From Halomonas sp. H10-9-1 (GTDB taxonomy: Bacteria > Pseudomonadota > Gammaproteobacteria > Pseudomonadales > Halomonadaceae), in contig NZ_JAMSHO010000001.1 in the NCBI RefSeq assembly GCF_040147005.1, positions 1,550,001 to 1,614,000 of the forward strand: a stretch of 64,000 nucleotides of DNA. Direction: 5' to 3'. How positions within the stretch are numbered: the first letter of the stretch is position 1; each line of letters starts with the position of its first letter. The notes beneath the pieces were generated by a model that was not told the origin of the DNA, did no database searches, and saw nothing but the letters and a program-made list of their open reading frames with translations. Made by a program: the position numbers and the translations under genes. Below, piece by piece: positions 48,533 to 59,013 of this stretch.

Positions 48533-49231
48533 ATGACCCCCGAACCCGCCTTCCTGCTGCACAAGCGGCCCTACCGCGAGACCAGCGCCCTGGTGGATCT
48601 GCTGACCCTGCATCACGGGCGCATCAGGGCCGTGGCCCAGGGGGTCCAGCGCCCCGGATCGCGTGCGCGTGGCCGGTTGCAACCCTTCGCTCCACTGCAT
48701 GTCACCTGGGGTGGTGAGGGCGAGCTCAAGCGGCTGCGCTTGATGGAGAGCCGCGGCGCGGTGGCGCTGCTGGCCGGCGAAGGCCTGCTGTGCGGCCTCT
48801 ACGCCAACGAGCTGCTGACCCGCACCCTGCCGGTGGAGCTGCCGGTGGATTCGGTGTTCGCCTTCTACACCGCCCTGCTCGAAGCGCTGCCGCGGCCCGA
48901 TGCCCGCGCCGGCAGCCTGCGACGGCTGGAATTCGCCCTGCTCGAGGCGCTGGATGCTGCGCCGCGCTTCCTCCAGGCCGACGGCGCCGAGCTCGACCCC
49001 CAGGCCCGCTATGTCTTCGACGCCGCGACCCGCGCCTTTCGCCCCGGTCGGCCGGGGCTGGATGGGCGTACCCTGCGCCTGCTGGCCGCCGGCGACTGGG
49101 ACGCCCCGGGGCTCGCCGGTCCCGCCAAGGCGGTGGCCCGTGCGGCCCTGGCCCCGCTGCTGGGCGCACGTCCCCTGCGCTCCCGGGAGCTGATGCGCCA
49201 GCTGGCGGCCCGGCGTCGCCGGTCGCTGTAA
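48533..49231 (+). CDS. recO: DNA repair protein RecO
   Basis: Recombination mediator loading RecA with RecR, 232 residues. N-terminal OB fold: AFLLHKRPYRETSALVDLLT, HHGRIRAVAQGVQRPGSRAR, LQPFAPLHVTWGG. The later Cys-poor helical domain is normal for this group. No clear Shine-Dalgarno is seen; a repeat sits just upstream. Flanked by two copies of that repeat. Confidence 0.93.
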   Translation: MTPEPAFLLHKRPYRETSALVDLLTLHHGRIRAVAQGVQRPGSRARGRLQPFAPLHVTWGGEGELKRLRLMESRGAVALLAGEGLLCGLYANELLTRTLPVELPVDSVFAFYTALLEALPRPDARAGSLRRLEFALLEALDAAPRFLQADGAELDPQARYVFDAATRAFRPGRPGLDGRTLRLLAAGDWDAPGLAGPAKAVARAALAPLLGARPLRSRELMRQLAARRRRSL

Positions 49232-49252
49232 ACCATGAGCTTGACGCTGAGC

Positions 49253-49341
49253 CTTTTGGGGTCAGACCCCGGCGGGGGGTAATATCGTCGCTGTAGTGCT
49301 CCAAGATGGGCAGGGTGGCCTGGCCGGGGTCAGCCCCCAAA
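49253..49341. repeat. palindromic GTCAGACCCC element, copy 2 (after recO)
   Basis: Terminal inverted repeats of 20 bp with 2 mismatches (49253-49272 TTTTGGGGTCAGACCCCGGC; complement at 49322-49341). Interior resembles copy 1 (AATATCGTC, ATGGGC, GTGGC-TGGC). A short direct repeat CCCCAAAAGAC follows twice. Confidence 0.85.
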
Positions 49342-49400
49342 AGACAAGGCCCCAAAAGACACGCTGCCTCCCGACTTCCTGCATACTCAAGGATCGTGCC

Positions 49401-50210
49401 ATGCATCCCCCCCGTATCCTTCTCGGCGTCAATATCGACCATATCGCCACCCTGCGTCAGGCCCGCGGCACGCGCTACCCCGACCCGGTCCAGGCAGCAT
49501 TGCTGGCCGAAGAGGCCGGTGCCGATGGCATCACCATCCACCTGCGCGAGGATCGTCGGCATATCCAGGAGCGCGATGTGCGCCTGCTGGCCGAGGTCCT
49601 CAACACTCGCATGAACCTCGAGATAGCCGTGACCGAGGAGATGATCGCCCTGGCCGAACAGGTGCGCCCGGCCCACGTCTGCCTGGTGCCCGAGAAGCGC
49701 GAGGAGCTCACGACCGAGGGCGGTCTCGACGTGGTGGGCGGCTTCGACGCGATCCGTGCCGCCTGCCGCCGCCTGGCCGCCGCGGGCTGCGAGGTATCGC
49801 TGTTCATCGATCCGGAGCCAGCCCAGATCGAGGCCGCTGCCAAGGCGGGAGCACCGGTCGTCGAGCTGCATACCGGGGGCTATGCCGAGGCCACGGGAGA
49901 TGCGGCGGCCCGCGAGCATGCGCGACTCTCGGCGGCTGCCGAGATGGCCCTGGAACTCGGCCTGGTGGTGAATGCGGGGCACGGGCTTCACTACCACAAT
50001 GTGGAGGCGGTGGCCGCCATCCCGGGCATTCATGAGCTCAATATCGGCCATGCCATCATTGCCCGGGCGCTGTTCGTGGGCCTCAAGGAGGCGGTGGCCG
50101 AGATGAAGCGACTGGCCATCGCAGGCCAGGAGGCCGGGTTCGTCGCCGCCCTCGAGGAGCATGACCACGATCACGAACATGCCCATGAGCATGACGATCG
50201 CGTGCACTGA
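49401..50210 (+). CDS. pdxJ: pyridoxine 5'-phosphate synthase with His-rich tail
   Basis: Makes pyridoxine 5'-phosphate from 1-deoxyxylulose 5-phosphate and amino-acetone phosphate. The 269-residue protein shows [66 protein letters not shown] and [17 protein letters not shown]. After the normal end it adds [18 protein letters not shown], a His/Asp/Glu tail that could bind metal. AAGGA precedes ATG 49401. acpS begins 3 bp later. Confidence 0.95.
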   Translation: MHPPRILLGVNIDHIATLRQARGTRYPDPVQAALLAEEAGADGITIHLREDRRHIQERDVRLLAEVLNTRMNLEIAVTEEMIALAEQVRPAHVCLVPEKREELTTEGGLDVVGGFDAIRAACRRLAAAGCEVSLFIDPEPAQIEAAAKAGAPVVELHTGGYAEATGDAAAREHARLSAAAEMALELGLVVNAGHGLHYHNVEAVAAIPGIHELNIGHAIIARALFVGLKEAVAEMKRLAIAGQEAGFVAALEEHDHDHEHAHEHDDRVH

Positions 50211-50536
50211 ACCATGATTGTCGGGATTGGCACCGATATTGCCAGGGTGGCGCGCTTCGAGGCCGCCCTGTCACGCCGGGGTGAGCGCCTGAGCGAGCGC
50301 CTGTTGGGGGCGGTGGAGCGGGAGCGTTTTCAGGCCCAGGCCCAGGCCCGGCCCGCGGCCTTCCTGGCCAAGCGCTTCGCGGCGAAGGAGGCCTTCGTCA
50401 AGGCGCTGGGTACCGGGTTGCGCAACGGCATGCGCTGGACCGAGATTCAGGTGGTCAATGACACGCTCGGCAGGCCCTCGCTGCTGCTCGCCGGCAGGGC
50501 TCACGAGCTGGCGCGAGCCGCCGGGGTGCGTGCCAC

Positions 50537-53260
<2,724 letters not shown>

Positions 53261-53333
53261 GGGAACTCTCGAGTGTGGATGGCACCAAATGCCACGCGGC
53301 CGCGGACGCCTGTCCACCCCGGAGCCACGCGGA

Positions 53334-53339
53334 TATAAT
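53334..53339 (+). promoter_or_regulatory. -10 element of the cysM promoter
   Basis: A perfect TATAAT lies 31 bp upstream of the cysM ATG. An in-frame ATG at 53338 overlaps it and is therefore unlikely to be the start. The -35 (TGTCCA region, 53311-53316) is weak. Confidence 0.55.
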
Positions 53340-53370
53340 GGTGAAAATACCTTTAGAGAAGGATGCTTGC

Positions 53371-54267
53371 ATGCATTTTCCCACCGTCGAGGAGATTATC
53401 GGCCACACCCCGCTGGTGCGCCTCAAGCGGATCGCTGCCGGCCGCAACAATGTGCTGCTGGCCAAGCTCGAGGGCAACAACCCGGCGGGTTCGGTGAAGG
53501 ACCGTCCGGCACTCACCATGCTCGAGCAAGCCGAGGCCCGCGGCGAGATCGTCCCGGGTGACACCCTGATCGAGGCTACTTCGGGCAATACCGGCATCGC
53601 CCTGGCCATGGCCGCGGCGATCAAGGGCTATCGCATGGTGCTGATCATGCCCGATAACTCCTCGGAGGAGCGCAAGCAGTGCATGGCCGCCTATGGCGCC
53701 AGGCTGATCACGGTCAGCAAGGAGGGGGGCATGGAGGAGGCCCGCGACCTGGCTGACGCCATGATCGCCCGCGGTGAGGGCAAGCGTCTCGACCAGTTCG
53801 CCAATCCCGACAACCCGCTCTCCCACTACCGCGGCACAGGCCCGGAAATCTGGGCGCAGACCGGCGGCACGGTGACCCACTTCATCAGCTCCATGGGTAC
53901 CACCGGCACCATCATGGGCGTCTCCCAGGCGCTCAAGGAGCGTAATCCCGAGGTCGAGATCATCGGCCTGCAGCCCGAGGACGGCGCCAGCATCGCCGGC
54001 ATCCGTCGCTGGCCGACGGAGTACCTGCCGAGCATCTTCGATGCCAGTCGCCTCGATCGCGTGCTCGATATCGGCCAGCACGAGGCCGAGCTGCATATGC
54101 GCCGCCTGGCCCAGGAGGAGGGCATCCTGGCCGGCGTCAGCTCCGGTGGCGCCCTGGCCGGTGCCCTGCGCGTTGCCGAACAGGTCGAGAACGCGGTCAT
54201 CGTGTTTATCGTCTGCGATCGCGGCGACCGCTACCTCTCCACCGGCCTGTTTGCCCCGGAGGCCTGA
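53371..54267 (+). CDS. cysM: cysteine synthase B
   Basis: PLP-dependent O-acetylserine sulfhydrylase, CysM type, 298 residues. The PLP lysine lies in NNPAGSVKDRPAL; EATSGNTGIALA and the phosphate-binding SSMGTTGTIMGVS are visible. AAGGA precedes ATG 53371. It is divergent from the sensor kinase and leads cysM-rlmD-relA-mazG. Confidence 0.94.
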   Translation: MHFPTVEEIIGHTPLVRLKRIAAGRNNVLLAKLEGNNPAGSVKDRPALTMLEQAEARGEIVPGDTLIEATSGNTGIALAMAAAIKGYRMVLIMPDNSSEERKQCMAAYGARLITVSKEGGMEEARDLADAMIARGEGKRLDQFANPDNPLSHYRGTGPEIWAQTGGTVTHFISSMGTTGTIMGVSQALKERNPEVEIIGLQPEDGASIAGIRRWPTEYLPSIFDASRLDRVLDIGQHEAELHMRRLAQEEGILAGVSSGGALAGALRVAEQVENAVIVFIVCDRGDRYLSTGLFAPEA

Positions 54268-54270
54268 GTC

Positions 54271-55728
54271 ATGGCGATGCTGGGCAAGCGGCGGCCGCCC
54301 CGCGAGCGGTCGGGTGTCTCCGGGCTCCAGGGCCGTCAACCACCTACCCGGGCGGTGGCCAGGGCGACGCATGACGGTGAGGCGCCGGGCCTGCGGATCG
54401 AGCGCCTGGCCCATGACGGCCGAGGGGTTGCCCACGACGCCGCCGGCAAGGCGCTGTTCGTCGAGGGGGCACTGCCCGGCGAGCGGGTCGAGGCGGCGGT
54501 CCATCGCACCCGCAAGCGCTTCGACGAGGCCCATGTGCGCGAGGTGCTCGAGGCCTCGCCGGAGCGCGTCGAGCCGCCCTGTGGCCACTATGCCCGCTGC
54601 GGTGGCTGCGACCTCCAGCACCTGGCGGTCCCCGCCCAGCGTCGCCACAAGCAGGCCGTGCTGATCGACCTGCTGGCCCGCCAGGGCATCGAGATCGACG
54701 GCGAGCCCGAGCTGCTGGCTGGCGCCAGCCACGGCTATCGCCGGCGTGCGCGGCTGGGGGTGAAGCGGGATGCCGAGGGCCGCCTGCACCTGGGGTTCCG
54801 GGCGCGGCATACCCACCGCCTGGTGGATATCGAGCACTGCACCATCCTGGTGCCGGAGCTCGATGCGCTGCTGGCCCCCCTGCACCGCCAGGTGGCATCG
54901 CTCCAGGCGCCACGCCAGGTGGGGCACCTGGAGCTGCTGGCCGGCGACCAGGGCACCACCCTGGTGGTGCGCCAGTTGAAGGAGCACGCCGCGGATCGCG
55001 AGGCCTGGCGTGCCTTCGGCAGCGCACACGGGGTGCACCTTGCCTGGCTGGCGGGGCGAGAAGCCCCCGTGCTCGAGTGGTTGACCCCTGCGCCGGCGCT
55101 GAGCTATCGGGTGCCGGGTGCCGGCGTTGAACTGACCCTGGGCTTCGCGCCAGGAGAGTTTCTGCAGGCCAATGCCGAGGTCAACCGACGGCTGGTCTCG
55201 ACCGCCCTCGAGTGGCTGGGCGGCCTCGCTGGCGTCGCGCTGCTCGACCTCTTCGCCGGGGTGGGTAACTTCAGCCTGCCGCTGGCCTCCGCCGGGGCCA
55301 GGGTGACCGCGGTGGAGGGCAGCCCGTCCATGGTCGAGCGCCTGGAGCGCAACGTCCTGGCCAATGCTCGCGGGCCGGCCCTTACGGTCACGGCTCGCCA
55401 GGCCGACCTGGCGCAGGCGGGCGCCGTGGCGGCGCTGCTCGCGGAGACCCACCCCGAAGTGGTGGTGCTCGACCCGCCACGGGACGGCGCCGAGGAGGCC
55501 GCCCGGGCGCTGGTAGCCGCGCCGGTCCCGCGGCTGCTCTATGTCTCCTGTGATCCGGCCACCCTGGCCCGGGATGTGGCACACCTCGTGCATGGTGGGT
55601 ATCGGATCACCCGCATCGCCGTGGCCGACATGTTCGTGCACACCTCACACCTGGAGTCGATGCTGCTGTTCGAGCATTCACGGGCTCAGCGGCAGTGGCA
55701 GCGGCAAGGAGCATCAGCCGATGGTTAA
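54271..55728 (+). CDS. rlmD: 23S rRNA (uracil-1939-C5)-methyltransferase
   Basis: SAM-dependent RNA m5U methyltransferase with an FeS cluster, 485 residues. TRAM domain (RIERLAHDGRGVAHD), cluster cysteines in PCGHYARCGGCDLQH and EHCTIL, SAM motif LLDLFAGVGNFSLPLA, and the nucleophile in LLYVSCDPATLARD. It follows cysM by 3 bp and overlaps relA by 8 bp. Confidence 0.95.
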   Translation: MAMLGKRRPPRERSGVSGLQGRQPPTRAVARATHDGEAPGLRIERLAHDGRGVAHDAAGKALFVEGALPGERVEAAVHRTRKRFDEAHVREVLEASPERVEPPCGHYARCGGCDLQHLAVPAQRRHKQAVLIDLLARQGIEIDGEPELLAGASHGYRRRARLGVKRDAEGRLHLGFRARHTHRLVDIEHCTILVPELDALLAPLHRQVASLQAPRQVGHLELLAGDQGTTLVVRQLKEHAADREAWRAFGSAHGVHLAWLAGREAPVLEWLTPAPALSYRVPGAGVELTLGFAPGEFLQANAEVNRRLVSTALEWLGGLAGVALLDLFAGVGNFSLPLASAGARVTAVEGSPSMVERLERNVLANARGPALTVTARQADLAQAGAVAALLAETHPEVVVLDPPRDGAEEAARALVAAPVPRLLYVSCDPATLARDVAHLVHGGYRITRIAVADMFVHTSHLESMLLFEHSRAQRQWQRQGASADG

Positions 55729-58006
55729 AGTCCGCGAGGACCAGCCCCTCACCACGTCGGGACGCGTGGATATCGACCTGTGGGTGGCGCGCCTGCAGGA
55801 GGACGTCAAGCTGCGCGACCCGGCCAGTATGGTCGAGGCCTGCCGCCTCGCCGAGCGGCTGGAGTGCGAGTCTGAGCGTCCCCACCGCGACTGGCTGGCA
55901 GATGGCTCCAGCTTTCGCATGGGCCTGGAGATGGCCGATATCCTGGGGGAGCTCAGGCTCGACCAGGCGGTGCTCGAGGCCGCCGTGCTCTATCGTGCGG
56001 TGCGCGAAGGGCTGACCGGCCTGGAGGCCGTCGCCAAGCAGTTCGGCACAGAGGTGGCCGGCCTGATCGACGGCGTGCTGCAGATGGCGGCGATCAGTGC
56101 CACCCAGCTGCCCAGCCACGAGATGAGCCAGCATGACCAGCAGGACAACCTGCGCAAGATGCTGGTCAACATGATCGACGATGTGCGCGTGGCGCTGATC
56201 AAGATCGCCGAGCGCACCTGTGCGCTGCGCCAGGTCAGGGATGCCCCGCGCGAGAAGCAGCAGCGCGTGGCCCGTGAGGTGTTCGACATCTATGCTCCCC
56301 TGGCGCATCGCCTGGGCATCGGCCACCTCAAGTGGGAGCTGGAGGACCTTTCCTTCCGCTACCTCCACGAGGACGACTACAAGGCCATCGCCCGCCAGTT
56401 GGCCGAGAAGCGCCTCGATCGCGACCGCTACATTGCCGATGTGGTCGACACCCTCAAGGCGCTCCTCGAGGCCCAGGGCATCAGCCGCTATGACGTCGAT
56501 GGCCGGGCCAAGCACATCTACTCGATCTGGCGGAAGATGAAGCGCAAGCGCATCGACTTCTCCCAGGTCCACGACATCCGCGCGGTGCGCATCCTGGTGC
56601 CCGAGGTGGCCGACTGCTACACCGTGCTGGGGCTCGTGCATTCGTGCTGGCACCACGTGCCCAACGAGTTCGACGACTACATCGCCAACCCCAAGAAGAA
56701 CGGCTACCAGTCGCTGCATACGGCGGTGATCGGCCCCGAGAACAAGGTGCTGGAGATCCAGATCCGCACCTTCACCATGCACGAGGAGGCGGAGCTCGGG
56801 GTGTGTGCCCATTGGCGCTACAAGGGCCACGACGCCAAGGCCAAGAGCAGCAGCTACGAGGAGAAGATCGCCTGGCTGCGCCAGGTGCTGGAGTGGCAGG
56901 AGGAGGTCGGCGACTTCGGCGACCTGCGCGAGGGCCTCTCGAGCGACGTCGCCCCCGACCGCATCTACGTCTTCACGCCAGACGGCCATGTCATCGACCT
57001 GCCGCGCATCGCCACCCCCATCGACTTCGCCTATCGGGTGCATACCGAGGTAGGCCATCGTTGCCGGGGCGCCAAGGTCAATGGCCGCATCGTACCGCTC
57101 ACCTACCGTCTCAAGACCAGCCAGCAGGTGGAGATCCTTACCGCCAGCAAGAGCGGCCCCAGCCGCGACTGGCTCAACCCGAGCCTTGGCTATGTGCGGA
57201 CCTCTCGTGCCCGCGCCAAGATCCAGGCCTGGTTCAAGCACCAGGCCCGCGACCAGAACCTCGAGGAGGGGCGTGCCCTCTTCGAGCGCGAGATGAAGCG
57301 CCTCGACCTCGAGGACATGGATCTCGATACCCTGGCCCGCAAGGTCAACTACCAGAGCCCGGACGACATGTATGCGGCGCTGGGGGCGGGCGACCTGCGC
57401 ATCGGCCAGGTGCTGCATCAGGCCCAGCAGCTGTTCGGCGAGAACGACGACCAGGAGCAGCTCGAGCGGCTGCTGGCCAAGCCCAGGCGTTCGCCGGCCA
57501 AGGGGGCGCAGAGCGATATCACCGTGCTCGGGGTCGGCAACCTCAAGACCAGCATGGCCAACTGCTGCCACCCGGTGCCCGGCGAGCCCATCGTCGGCTT
57601 CATCACCCAGGGGCGCGGCGTCACGGTCCATCGCCAGGACTGCCCTAACATCCTCCAGCTACGCCTCGACGAGCCCCAGCGCATCATCGAGGTGGAGTGG
57701 GGCGAGCGGGCCCGCACCCAGTATCCGGTCAATATCGAGGTGCAGGCCTGGGACCGCTCTGGCCTGCTGCGCGACGTCACCGGGGTGCTCGGCAACGAGA
57801 AGGTCAACGTGCTGGCGGTCAACACCCTCACCGACAGCGACGACGGCATCGCTCGCCTGACCATCACCGTGGAGGTGGATGGCCTGGAGACCCTGGGGCG
57901 ACTCTTCTCGCGCATCCAGCAGCTCACCAATGTCATCGAAGTGCGGCGCCTGCGCAGTGCCGGCGGTGGCAGCCGCAAGGGCAAGAAGAAGGAGCGCGGG
58001 TCATGA
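55721..58006 (+). CDS. relA: (p)ppGpp synthetase RelA
   Basis: Ribosome-associated stringent-response synthetase, 761 residues. The N-terminal HD domain is degenerate (no HD pair in EAAVLYRAVREGLTGLEAVA), as in RelA and not SpoT. The synthetase domain shows DGRAKHIYSIWRKMKRK, DIRAVRILV and NPKKNGYQSLHTAVIGPE; then TGS (IYVFTPDGHVIDLP), zinc-finger region (NCCHPVPGEPIVGF) and ACT. AAGGAG precedes the ATG. Overlaps mazG by 4 bp. Confidence 0.95.
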   Translation: MVKVREDQPLTTSGRVDIDLWVARLQEDVKLRDPASMVEACRLAERLECESERPHRDWLADGSSFRMGLEMADILGELRLDQAVLEAAVLYRAVREGLTGLEAVAKQFGTEVAGLIDGVLQMAAISATQLPSHEMSQHDQQDNLRKMLVNMIDDVRVALIKIAERTCALRQVRDAPREKQQRVAREVFDIYAPLAHRLGIGHLKWELEDLSFRYLHEDDYKAIARQLAEKRLDRDRYIADVVDTLKALLEAQGISRYDVDGRAKHIYSIWRKMKRKRIDFSQVHDIRAVRILVPEVADCYTVLGLVHSCWHHVPNEFDDYIANPKKNGYQSLHTAVIGPENKVLEIQIRTFTMHEEAELGVCAHWRYKGHDAKAKSSSYEEKIAWLRQVLEWQEEVGDFGDLREGLSSDVAPDRIYVFTPDGHVIDLPRIATPIDFAYRVHTEVGHRCRGAKVNGRIVPLTYRLKTSQQVEILTASKSGPSRDWLNPSLGYVRTSRARAKIQAWFKHQARDQNLEEGRALFEREMKRLDLEDMDLDTLARKVNYQSPDDMYAALGAGDLRIGQVLHQAQQLFGENDDQEQLERLLAKPRRSPAKGAQSDITVLGVGNLKTSMANCCHPVPGEPIVGFITQGRGVTVHRQDCPNILQLRLDEPQRIIEVEWGERARTQYPVNIEVQAWDRSGLLRDVTGVLGNEKVNVLAVNTLTDSDDGIARLTITVEVDGLETLGRLFSRIQQLTNVIEVRRLRSAGGGSRKGKKKERGS

Positions 58007-59013
58007 GCCATCGCCACTCCCTGGAGGATCTGCTGACCCTGATGGCGGTGCTGCGCGATCCCGAGCAGGGCTGTCCCTGGGACCTCGCCCAGGGCTGGGA
58101 CTCCATCGTCCCCCACACCCTGGAGGAGGCCTACGAGGTCGCCGACGCCATCGAGCGTCGCGCCTGGAACGAAGTGCCGGGAGAGTTGGGTGACCTGCTC
58201 TTCCAAGTGGTCTATTACGCCCAGTTCGGCGCGGAGGAGAAGCGCTTCGACTTCCATGACGTCGTGGATACCCTGACCGCCAAGATGCTGCGCCGCCACC
58301 CCCATGTCTTCCCCGCTGGCACCCTGGCCACGCGGCGCCCGCCGGGGGTGACGGCAGAGGAGATCGAGCGCCGCCAGGTGCCCGAACTCGAAAACATCAA
58401 TAGGCGCTGGGAGGCACTCAAGGCGCAGGAGCGCGCCGCGCGGGCCGCCCAGGTAGAGGGCACCTCGGGGTCTGGCTCGGCGTCGGTGCCGGATAGCGCC
58501 GCGGCTTCGGTGTTGGATAGCGCCGCGGCTTCGGTGTTGGATGACGTCCCGCGCACCCTGCCGGCCCTCTCCCGGGCCGCCAAGCTCTCGAAGCGTGCCG
58601 CCCGGGTGGGCTTCGACTGGCCCGACGCCCGCGGGGTGATCGCCAAGATCCGCGAGGAACTGGATGAGGTGGAGGAGGCGCTGGCCGCGGGTGACCGGGA
58701 GCACGCCGCCGAGGAGGTCGGTGACCTGCTGTTCGCGGTGACCAACCTCGCCCGCACCCTCAAGGCCGACCCGGAGCGATGCCTGCGCGCCACCAACGCC
58801 AAGTTCGAGCGTCGCTTCCGCCATGTGGAGGCGGCCCTGGCTGCCGAAGGGATTAGCCCCGAGGCGTCCGATCTCGATACCATGGAGCGTTACTGGCAGG
58901 CCGCCAAGCGCAGCGAGGGCCGGCGCTCGGACAGCGCTGCCGACATCGACACTGACACTGATACTGATACTGACAACAACGCCACCGCCATCCCCGGAGA
59001 GACACGGCCATGA
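58003..59013 (+). CDS. mazG: nucleoside triphosphate pyrophosphohydrolase MazG with long linker
   Basis: Hydrolyses NTPs and dNTPs; lowers (p)ppGpp effects in E. coli. Two MazG domains: the first (CPWDLAQGWDSIVPHTLEEA, ELGDLLFQVVYYAQ) and the second (IREELDEVEEALAAGDREHA, EEVGDLLFAVTNLAR). At 336 residues it is about 70 longer than E. coli MazG: the linker carries a perfect in-frame 24 bp duplication and the tail a DTDTDTDTDNN run. It is coupled to relA and to ppc. Confidence 0.94.
   Translation: MSHRHSLEDLLTLMAVLRDPEQGCPWDLAQGWDSIVPHTLEEAYEVADAIERRAWNEVPGELGDLLFQVVYYAQFGAEEKRFDFHDVVDTLTAKMLRRHPHVFPAGTLATRRPPGVTAEEIERRQVPELENINRRWEALKAQERAARAAQVEGTSGSGSASVPDSAAASVLDSAAASVLDDVPRTLPALSRAAKLSKRAARVGFDWPDARGVIAKIREELDEVEEALAAGDREHAAEEVGDLLFAVTNLARTLKADPERCLRATNAKFERRFRHVEAALAAEGISPEASDLDTMERYWQAAKRSEGRRSDSAADIDTDTDTDTDNNATAIPGETRP
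58492..58539. repeat. tandem 24-bp repeat in the mazG linker
   Basis: Two identical 24 bp units encode DSAAASVL twice, in frame, between the two MazG domains. Confidence 0.95.
58942..58977. repeat. hexamer repeat at the mazG 3' end
   Basis: Six diverged GA(C/T)ACT-type hexamers encode the DIDTDTDTDTDN tail. Their length is a multiple of three, so copy changes keep the frame. Confidence 0.85.
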
